Assembly: GCF_914768045.1 (NCBI RefSeq) | Contig: NZ_CAJZCD010000001.1 | Span: forward strand, 372,001 to 436,000 | DNA from: Snodgrassella communis | Lineage (GTDB): Bacteria; Pseudomonadota; Gammaproteobacteria; Burkholderiales; Neisseriaceae | Length of the DNA: 64,000 nucleotides | Direction of reading: 5' to 3' | Part shown: in pieces, positions 57,201-64,000 of the stretch | Layout: every line of letters begins with the position of its first letter | How positions within the stretch are numbered: position 1 is the stretch's first letter | Made by a program: the position numbers and the translations under genes | Notes under the pieces: model-generated | Databases searched by the model: none | The model's input: only the letters and a program-made list of their open reading frames with translations | What the model was told of the DNA's origin: nothing

Positions 57201-59867
57201 TCACAGGCGGCCGTGACACTGTTTGTATTTCTGGCCACTGCCACATGGGCAGGGATCGTTACGGCGCACGATGATACCGAGCGCTTCCATGGCTTTAGGG
57301 CTGAAATCTTGATTTTCGTTACTGGCAGCGGTCAATATTTCTGGCTGTTCTTCTGCCTGCTCCTGTTCGAACTGTACGGAAATCAGCAGGGAAGCAACGG
57401 TACTGCGGATATTGCGCCACATGGCCTGAAACATTTCAAATGCTTCACGTTTGTATTCCTGTTTCGGATTTTTCTGGGCATAGCCGCGCAGATGAATCCC
57501 CTGACGCAGGTAATCCATATCAGCCAGATGTTCGCGCCAGCGGTTATCAATGATTTGCAGCATGATGTCGCGTTCGAATCGGCGCATGGCATCGATACCA
57601 ACCAGTTCGACTTTATGGGCGTAATCTTTTTCGACAATGTCCAGTAATCGTTCGCAGATGGTTTCGTTGTCGAGGCTGTTGTCTTCTTTGAGCCAGTCGC
57701 TGATGGAAACATTGATGTGATAATCAGCAGCCAGTTTTTGTTCGAGGCCGGAAATATCCCATTGCTCTTCCATGCTGTCTGGCGGGATAAAGCTGTCTAC
57801 GGTATCAACGATGGCATCATGGCGAATTTCCTGCATCAGGCTGTCGATGTCGTTGCTGGCCAGAATATCGGCACGCTGATGATAGATAACTTTACGCTGA
57901 TCGTTGGCTACGTCATCGTATTCTAGTACTTGTTTGCGCATGTCGAAATTGCGGTTTTCCACTTTGCGCTGCGCACCTTCAATCTGGCGATTGAGCATAC
58001 CAGCCTCTATGGCTACGCCGCGTTCGGGAGCCAAACGATTAAGAATGGCGGTAGCTCTGTCAAGGGCAAACAGGCGCAGCAACGGGTCTTCAAACGATAG
58101 ATAAAAGCGACTGGAGCCGGCATCACCCTGCCGGCCGGCACGGCCACGTAACTGGTTGTCGATACGGCGGCTTTCATGCCGTTCGGTACCGATGATGTGT
58201 AAGCCGCCGGCGGCAATTACGGCATCATGGTCGCGTTGCCATTGCTGTTGTAATGCATCGATTCTGCTTGCCTTATCTGCTTCGGTAAGGCTGTCATCGG
58301 CAGTGATAGCCTCTATCTGTGGCTTGATGTTGCCACCAAGAACGATATCAGTACCGCGGCCTGCCATATTGGTGGCTACGGTAATCATGCCTGGCCGGCC
58401 AGCCTGAGCAATAATATCGGCTTCACGCGCATGTTCTTTGGCATTGAGGACGTTGTGTTGCAGATGTTCTTTATCCAGTAACGCGGATACCAGCTCGGAG
58501 TTCTCGATGCTGGTAGTACCGACCAGTATCGGCTGCCCTTTGGCATGGCGCTCTTTGATATCGGCAACAACGGCTTCGTATTTTTCTTCGCTGGAACGGT
58601 AAATCTGGTCGTTTAAGTCTTTGCGTACCATCGGGCGGTTTGGCGGGATGATAACGGTTTCTAAGCCATAAATACTCTGAAATTCAAATGCTTCGGTATC
58701 AGCCGTACCGGTCATGCCTGCCAGTTTGTCGTACAGGCGGAAGAAATTCTGGAAGGTGATGGAAGCCAGTGTCTGATTTTCTTTGTTGATTTCCACGCCC
58801 TCTTTGGCCTCTACTGCTTGATGCAGTCCATCAGACCAGCGCCGGCCGGCCATTAGGCGACCGGTAAATTCGTCAACAATGACTACTTCACCATGCTGTA
58901 CGACGTAATGCTGGTCACGCTGATACAGGGTATAAGCACGTAATGCAGCCATCAGGTGATGCATAAGCATGATGTTGGTGGTGGAATACAGGGAATCGCC
59001 GTCTTGTAACAACCCCATGTTGCTGAGAATCTCTTCGGCGTGTTCATGTCCCTGCTCGCTGAGGATAACCTGCCGTGCTTTTTCGTCTACCCAGTAATCA
59101 CCCTCTCCTTCTTCGCTTTTTTGCGCAATCAGTTGTGGCGGAATCTGGTTCATTACCTGATACAGGGTAACGTTATCATCGGCCTGGCCGGAAATAATCA
59201 GTGGGGTACGTGCTTCGTCTATCAGGATGGAGTCAACTTCATCAACTACGGCAAATGACAGTTCACGCTGTACTTTTTCACTCGGGTCGAGCACCATGTT
59301 GTCGCGCAGGTAATCAAAGCCATATTCGTTGTTTGTGCCATAGGTGATGTCGGCCTGATAAGCTGCTTTTTTATCTTCTTGATCCATGTTGCTGACGATA
59401 ACGCCAACTGTCATGCCCAGAAATTCATACAACGGACGCATAATGCTGGCATCACGGGCAGCCAGATAATCATTTACGGTAACTACATGCACACCTCGGC
59501 CGGTCAGGGCATTGAGATAAACGGCAGTGGTGGCTACCAGTGTTTTTCCTTCACCGGTACGCATTTCAGCAATTTTCCCGTGATGCAGTACCATGCCACC
59601 GATAAGCTGAACATCAAAGTGGCGCATGTTAAGGATACGCTGGCTAGCTTCGCGGCATACGGCAAATGCTTCTACCAGCAGGTTGTCGAGTTTTTCGCCA
59701 TCAGCCAGACGTTGTTTGAATTCAGCAGTTTTAGCCTGTAGTTCGGTATCACTCAGCGCCTGAATTTTGGGTTCGAGCGCATTGATTTTGGATACTTCTT
59801 TACGATATTGTTTCAAAAGCCGGTCGTTGCGGCTTCCGAGAATTTTTTTTGCTAAGTTTTTCAACAT
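57201..59867 (-). CDS. secA: Protein translocase ATPase SecA
   Basis: SecA drives preproteins through SecYEG. 888 residues, close to the usual ~900. Walker A MRTGEGKT at 102-109, [19 protein letters not shown], the preprotein-binding region, helicase motif [24 protein letters not shown], and the C-terminal zinc motif [13 protein letters not shown] that binds SecB. Upstream on the same strand, after 630 bases, is dciA. The ribosome binding site is weak, as in other species where SecA translation is regulated. Confidence 0.98.
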   Translation of the reverse strand: MLKNLAKKILGSRNDRLLKQYRKEVSKINALEPKIQALSDTELQAKTAEFKQRLADGEKLDNLLVEAFAVCREASQRILNMRHFDVQLIGGMVLHHGKIAEMRTGEGKTLVATTAVYLNALTGRGVHVVTVNDYLAARDASIMRPLYEFLGMTVGVIVSNMDQEDKKAAYQADITYGTNNEYGFDYLRDNMVLDPSEKVQRELSFAVVDEVDSILIDEARTPLIISGQADDNVTLYQVMNQIPPQLIAQKSEEGEGDYWVDEKARQVILSEQGHEHAEEILSNMGLLQDGDSLYSTTNIMLMHHLMAALRAYTLYQRDQHYVVQHGEVVIVDEFTGRLMAGRRWSDGLHQAVEAKEGVEINKENQTLASITFQNFFRLYDKLAGMTGTADTEAFEFQSIYGLETVIIPPNRPMVRKDLNDQIYRSSEEKYEAVVADIKERHAKGQPILVGTTSIENSELVSALLDKEHLQHNVLNAKEHAREADIIAQAGRPGMITVATNMAGRGTDIVLGGNIKPQIEAITADDSLTEADKASRIDALQQQWQRDHDAVIAAGGLHIIGTERHESRRIDNQLRGRAGRQGDAGSSRFYLSFEDPLLRLFALDRATAILNRLAPERGVAIEAGMLNRQIEGAQRKVENRNFDMRKQVLEYDDVANDQRKVIYHQRADILASNDIDSLMQEIRHDAIVDTVDSFIPPDSMEEQWDISGLEQKLAADYHINVSISDWLKEDNSLDNETICERLLDIVEKDYAHKVELVGIDAMRRFERDIMLQIIDNRWREHLADMDYLRQGIHLRGYAQKNPKQEYKREAFEMFQAMWRNIRSTVASLLISVQFEQEQAEEQPEILTAASNENQDFSPKAMEALGIIVRRNDPCPCGSGQKYKQCHGRL

Positions 59868-60495
59868 AAATCAATAGTCCGGCACCAGCAGGCGCAATAA
59901 AAAGTAAGCATGAAATGGGAAATTTTAACACAATCATCTATGCTGCTGTATGGCTGTTTGCATGCTTATATTAATTATAGGCAATCAGTAACTGTTTTTT
60001 GAAGTGACAAATTGCTGTTTATGGTGGTTAATATTATGGTGAAATGTTTATTTCCAAGCACTGTCTATGGTAAAAGATGCAGCCGCTGCTGTGCTTAATA
60101 CAACAATGTGAATATAAAAAGGTATTATTTTCAGCACAGACGATTATTATAGATGCAGATAATGTTATGGTTAAAATATATCGATGAGGGTTAGTTCTAA
60201 ACTGTTAAGATTTTATTACTGTAACCGTTTTATTTTTAAATACGATTAATATTTGCATCAAGAACAATGAATGCAAAATTCATTCTGTTCTGGGGTTCTG
60301 TCATAAACAGATAAGGCAAGGTAATGATTATCTGAAAATAAGTAATGAGCTGTATAGAAATATGTGTGTTTGCTTATATTTCTGTTCTGAATGGAAATAA
60401 TTAAGTTCAGAGGTATTTAATTATTAGTGTATATGTCTCTGGTTAAATGATACTGGCCAGATTTTAATCTGTTATCAGCACTCGCTGATATCGGT
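59868..60495. other. Intergenic region between dciA and secA
   Basis: About 630 bases, T/A-rich, with no coding frame. The secA promoter and leader should be here; no secM-like frame was recognised. Confidence 0.55.
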
Positions 60496-60912
60496 CTAAC
60501 TGTTTTTTTCGCTTAGGCGGCGTAATGCTGCTGCCAATTCCGGATGATGTGGCAATGCTTGTGCCGAGCGCGCCAAGGCTCCACGTGCTACAGGGCTTAA
60601 ACTGGCACGCTTTACGGCCTCCGGTTTCGACTCTGGCGGCTGTACTTTAACTTTTACGCTGTTGATTGTGGCCTCAATCTGCTGTAATTGTGGCAATAAT
60701 GCTGGCAATACCATGCGTAAGCGTGAGGCAGCCATGCTGTTATGGGCAATCACGACTAAACAGCCGTCTCGTACACAGGCAACATTAAAATGGGCTCGCA
60801 TGCTGGCCGGTAGCTCCTGTTTAAGGCAGGTGCTCAAACGTTGCCAGTGTGCTGACTGTGTCAGCAACTGATTAAGCTGGGCATTTTTCTTGCCAAAACG
60901 ATTCAGATTCAT
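60496..60912 (-). CDS. DciA-like DUF721 protein (replicative helicase operator)
   Basis: 138 residues of DUF721: LNQLLTQSAHWQRLSTCLKQELPASMRAHFNVACVRDGCLVV, then the hydrophobic strand MAASRLRMVLPALLPQL. DciA binds and loads the DnaB helicase in bacteria lacking DnaC, which fits Neisseriaceae. The C-terminal 50 residues are basic and less conserved. It lies upstream of secA as in many beta/gamma-proteobacteria. Confidence 0.85.
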   Translation of the reverse strand: MNLNRFGKKNAQLNQLLTQSAHWQRLSTCLKQELPASMRAHFNVACVRDGCLVVIAHNSMAASRLRMVLPALLPQLQQIEATINSVKVKVQPPESKPEAVKRASLSPVARGALARSAQALPHHPELAAALRRLSEKNS

Positions 60913-61128
60913 ATCTGTATACTAACGTAATTTGTTGGTGACATCGGGCATTTACTTTTGATGTCTGATGTTAATGTTATGGTTTCCACTTATTGTGAAT
61001 ATCAATCCGGATGCAAGATTAATTGCAGTGTGTTTAGGTAGTCACTGGTGCGATATCAGCTGGCACGATGCTGGAAAATAATTGGCAGCTTGGAAACAAA
61101 CTTCGCATGAAGATGATGATATGGTCGT

Positions 61129-61905
61129 TTAAAAGCCGTTTTCCATGATAATCTGTCCGGGTGTTCTATTGCGGTGCATGCTGTAGCCCATATCAAGTAA
61201 GGTCTTAAAGGTATCGGCTACCATAGCTGGATTGCCGCACAACATAAAGCGGGTTTGCGCAGGGGTAAAAGTCTGGCCTAATCCCGTTGCTAATGTGCTA
61301 TTTTGTAATAACTGTGGCAAGCGCTGGTTTAGTGCTCCTGCTACGTTTTCGCGGGTAACTACTGGCTGATAAGACAGTTTATCAGTATATTCGCCAATCA
61401 GGGGATGGTTGATTAGGTCGTTTATGCGCTGGCTGAAAATGAGTTCGCTGGCGTGAGAAACGGAATGTACCAGCCCGATATGCTGGAAACGCTCCCAGAC
61501 AGCCGGCTGTTGCAGCATGGACAAAAATGGCGCTATGCCGCTGCCGGTACTGAGCATCACCAGTTGATCACCATCGGTAAATCTGCCGGGCAGTAAAAAG
61601 CCAAAGGCGGTTTTATCCAGCAGGATATGGTCGCCGGCCTGTAGCTGTGCCAGTCTGGCACTCATTGCTCCGCCCTCAATCAATACTACAAAAAATTCCA
61701 GTGTTTCTGCATATTCGGCCGAGACGATAGAATAAGCCCGCCAGATAAATCCGGCTCCGTCACGAAAGCCCAGACGCGAAAACTGACCGGCACTGAAACG
61801 ATAGGCTTCTGGCCGGGTAATGGCGAATGTAAGCAGTTTCGGGGTATGCTGCTTAATCCACAATACGGTTTCTTGGGTAAATTTGGCTTCTGTGGCAGCC
61901 TGCAT
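61129..61905 (-). CDS. Second ferredoxin--NADP reductase family protein
   Basis: 258 residues. FAD motif RAYSIVS (56-62), NADP motif GSGIAPFLS, and FMLCGNPAMVADTFKTLLD near the C-terminus (MENGF end). It is a clear but divergent paralog of the fpr gene 4 kb away, so partner or regulation probably differ. AGGA lies eight bases upstream. The J-domain gene precedes it on the same strand with a 47-base gap that contains a hairpin. Confidence 0.92.
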   Translation of the reverse strand: MQAATEAKFTQETVLWIKQHTPKLLTFAITRPEAYRFSAGQFSRLGFRDGAGFIWRAYSIVSAEYAETLEFFVVLIEGGAMSARLAQLQAGDHILLDKTAFGFLLPGRFTDGDQLVMLSTGSGIAPFLSMLQQPAVWERFQHIGLVHSVSHASELIFSQRINDLINHPLIGEYTDKLSYQPVVTRENVAGALNQRLPQLLQNSTLATGLGQTFTPAQTRFMLCGNPAMVADTFKTLLDMGYSMHRNRTPGQIIMENGF

Positions 61906-61922
61906 GCGGTTATTCCTGTGTG

Positions 61923-61944
61923 CGCCACCGGCTGGCCGGTGGCG
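61923..61944. repeat. GC-rich 9-bp inverted repeat between the J-domain gene and fpr paralog
   Basis: CGCCACCGG (61923-61931), loop CTGG, CCGGTGGCG (61936-61944). It fills most of the 47-base intergenic gap. There is no T run on the minus strand, so it may tune readthrough or mRNA stability between the two genes. Confidence 0.65.
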
Positions 61945-61952
61945 GTATTGAT

Positions 61953-62735
61953 TTACAGTCTGATATCGATATCCTGATATTTGCGGCTGGCCTCGGTATT
62001 GTTGATTTCAATACCATCACTCACTGCCCATTTACCATCGTTGATACGCTGATATTGCAGGCTGAAATTGCCATCGCCGATTTTATGCAGGGTAAAGGTT
62101 TCGCCCGCCGGAATGTAAAAGGTACGTATAGCGGTAAATTTACCGGCGTGCAATTCGTATAATTGGGCAAATACGGGCGATTGCAAGGATGTGGCATGTA
62201 CCACTATGGTGTTATTACCGCGCTGGCGCAGAACTGGGTAGCCGGACACATAGGCAGCTTTGAGCGGGAAAAGCTGGCCATTGGGTGCAGTCTGTACTGT
62301 TGTGCTACTTTGTGCCGGTGGCGTCTCTACTGGCGGATGCGCCAGTCGCCACCAAACGCCACCCATGGCAATCAGAATGGCAATACCCACTATCCACAAC
62401 CAAACATGGCCGTGTTCATGCAGAACAACTATTTTGTCCTGATGGTTGGGCAATAAGGCCGGCGGCGCAAACGGGGTCTGTCTGCGTGATAGCAATGCCG
62501 GTGACAGGCGAGCCTGTAGGCTTTGTCGTGCGATCCACACATCATGATGGTGACGCTTTTCCGGATCGGATAGCACGGCATAGGCCTGATTAATCTCGGC
62601 CATACGCTGATGTGCCTGTGGATTATGAGGATTGCGGTCAGGATGGTATTTTTGTGACAAAGCCCGATAGGCTGCGCGAATCACTTCGTCGGATGCCCCC
62701 TGAGCAACATTTAATACGTCGTAATAATTGTGCAC
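61953..62735 (-). CDS. Membrane-anchored J-domain protein
   Basis: 260 residues. N-terminal J domain with YYDVLNVAQGASDEVIRAAYRAL and HPD at 31-33, so it can stimulate DnaK. A single membrane helix at about 111-129 (VWLWIVGIAILIAMGGVWW) separates it from a C-terminal part that is probably periplasmic and beta-rich (FYIPAGETFTLHKIGDGNFSLQYQ), of a kind I do not recognise. The topology (cytosolic J domain, single anchor) is like DjlB/DjlC-type proteins. Start is GTG at 62735. It begins 20 bases after the transsulfuration gene. Confidence 0.85.
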   Translation of the reverse strand: MHNYYDVLNVAQGASDEVIRAAYRALSQKYHPDRNPHNPQAHQRMAEINQAYAVLSDPEKRHHHDVWIARQSLQARLSPALLSRRQTPFAPPALLPNHQDKIVVLHEHGHVWLWIVGIAILIAMGGVWWRLAHPPVETPPAQSSTTVQTAPNGQLFPLKAAYVSGYPVLRQRGNNTIVVHATSLQSPVFAQLYELHAGKFTAIRTFYIPAGETFTLHKIGDGNFSLQYQRINDGKWAVSDGIEINNTEASRKYQDIDIRL

Positions 62736-62755
62736 GGATTTTTCACTTACACAGG

Positions 62756-63913
62756 TTAAATCAAGGTATTGAGTGCATGGTTGATATCGTTCCAGATATC
62801 TTCGATGTCTTCGATACCGGTAGAAATGCGCAGCAAGCCTTCACGAATGCCCAGAGATTCTTTGACTTCTGTACTCATGCCACTGTGCGACTGGCTGGCA
62901 CTGTGGTTAATCAGGCTTTCCACGCCACCAAGGCTGGCAGCCATGCGAATCAGTCGCAGGTTTCTAATCACGCTGTTGGCCGCTTCGCGGCTGTTGTGGC
63001 GCAGATAGATTGATACCACGCCACCAAAACCATGCTGCATCTGTTTGCAGGCTAGTTCATGATGCTCATGTTCAGGCAAGCCGGGGTAAAAGACTTTCTC
63101 TACTGCCGGATGCTGCTGCAAGCGTTTGGCCAGTTCAGCAGCATTGGCTAGATGCCGCTCCATGCGCACAACCAGTGTTTTGATGCCGCGTAATACCAAT
63201 GCACAATCCATCGGACCGGCCACGCCACCGGTGTTGATACTGGTGGCACGCAGTAATCTGGCGTGTGTCGTGTCCTTAACCACGACAATACCCATTAATA
63301 CATCGGAATGCCCACACAGGTATTTGGTAGCAGAATGAAATACGATATCTACACCCAGATTCAGTGGTTGTTGCACGTAGGGTGTGGCAAAGGTGTTGTC
63401 GATACCAACGATGGCACCGGCCGCTTTGGCTTTGGTAGTCAATTCAGCAATATCAACCAGACGTAGCAACGGGTTGCTCGGGGTTTCGAGCCACACCATT
63501 TTCACTGTGGTTTGTGCCAGTATGCGGTCTAGGTTGGCCGGCTGGGTAAGATCGGCAAAAATGACGTTAACACCCCATTGTGCATACACTTCAGTCAGCA
63601 GATCGTAAGCACCACCATAAATATCGGCAACCGCAACAATGGTATCGCCCGGACGCAGAAAAGTCCGCCAGACAGCATCTATTCCGGCCATGCCGCTACC
63701 ATAGGCAAAGCCGGCACAACCATTTTCCAGCTCGGCTACCGTATCTTCCAATACCTGCCGTGTTGGATTGGAGACACGTGCATAACGGAACGGGATATTT
63801 TCTCCAATTTCATGCAGGGCAAACATGCTGTTCTGGTAAATTGGTGGCATCAGTGCACGGTTATGCTCTTCCGGCTGGTAACTGGAATGAATGGTTTGTG
63901 TGGCAAATTTCAT
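62756..63913 (-). CDS. PLP-dependent transsulfuration enzyme (cystathionine gamma-synthase / beta-lyase family)
   Basis: 385 residues of the Cys/Met metabolism PLP family: RYARVSNPTRQVLEDTVAELE, YGSGMAGIDAV, and the PLP lysine in HSATKYLCGHSD; the C-terminal substrate region reads SLGGVESLINHSASQSHSGM. It acts in methionine/cysteine synthesis; whether it is MetB or MetC cannot be decided from sequence alone. GGAG lies five bases upstream of the ATG. Followed by the J-domain gene with a 20-base gap. Confidence 0.93.
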   Translation of the reverse strand: MKFATQTIHSSYQPEEHNRALMPPIYQNSMFALHEIGENIPFRYARVSNPTRQVLEDTVAELENGCAGFAYGSGMAGIDAVWRTFLRPGDTIVAVADIYGGAYDLLTEVYAQWGVNVIFADLTQPANLDRILAQTTVKMVWLETPSNPLLRLVDIAELTTKAKAAGAIVGIDNTFATPYVQQPLNLGVDIVFHSATKYLCGHSDVLMGIVVVKDTTHARLLRATSINTGGVAGPMDCALVLRGIKTLVVRMERHLANAAELAKRLQQHPAVEKVFYPGLPEHEHHELACKQMQHGFGGVVSIYLRHNSREAANSVIRNLRLIRMAASLGGVESLINHSASQSHSGMSTEVKESLGIREGLLRISTGIEDIEDIWNDINHALNTLI

Positions 63914-64000
63914 ATTTTCTCCGATATGTTACTGTTTATGCTGTTCTGGTAGCTGTTATGCCGTCACGGGCGTTTGTGTTACGAGTATCTAGTTTAGCAC

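Noticed and set aside
1-64000. Neisserial DNA uptake sequences.
   Set aside because: No enriched copy of GCCGTCTGAA or the close variants I looked for was noticed; a systematic k-mer count would be needed to exclude another dialect.

Overview
The window looks like a chromosome segment of a beta-proteobacterium of the family Neisseriaceae with moderate GC (low 40s by eye). The evidence is gene order: a FimV/TspA-type protein divergent from yciB-yciI-bolA-parvulin, split trp genes (trpA next to accD, trpB apart, trpF next to truA), and DciA upstream of secA. A Snodgrassella-like bee-gut symbiont would fit, but the sequence alone does not prove the genus. Almost all genes are on the minus strand. 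No rRNA, tRNA, CRISPR array or intact insertion sequence was recognised.

Bases 1-32 kb are mostly housekeeping: a partial DsbC, accD, trpA, a PFL/ACT-domain pair, MFS carriers, trpB, trpF, truA, fimV, the yciB-yciI-bolA-parvulin operon (plus strand), YceI, rlmD, an L,D-transpeptidase, a ProP-like carrier, a YccS-like protein and glnS. Inside this block (7.9-10.5 kb) is a small family of unknown membrane proteins: one with two homologous halves, one single-unit relative, and a decayed third copy between them. A lipoprotein (13.1-14.3 kb) and a membrane protein (25.3-26.2 kb) are also unrecognised.

Bases 32.6-44.2 kb are the accessory core. A 1,392-residue DUF2235 phospholipase, resembling Tle1-type type VI secretion effectors, is flanked by six intact and one truncated copy of a DUF3304-type lipoprotein gene, probably immunity genes. 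The copies repeat every ~1.17 kb. They are almost identical outside one ~30-residue segment (about residues 119-147), and blocks have been swapped between copies. Most copies have their own promoter, a 3' hairpin with a compensatory base change, and a terminator, so they look like independent units. The effector gene sits exactly where one shared spacer would be expected.

Bases 44.5-64 kb return to core functions (mqo, uvrB, lysO, two ferredoxin-NADP reductases, secA, dciA, a J-domain protein, a transsulfuration enzyme). Exceptions are a KAP-family P-loop NTPase (49.6-51.0 kb) with an AT-rich 3' part, a degraded amidohydrolase beside an MFS carrier, and a 1.1 kb AT-rich gap. By eye the plus strand changes from C/A-rich to G/T-rich, even in non-coding DNA, at about 32.6-33.4 kb, which is also the left edge of the lipoprotein array. 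That could mark a replication origin or a rearrangement breakpoint.
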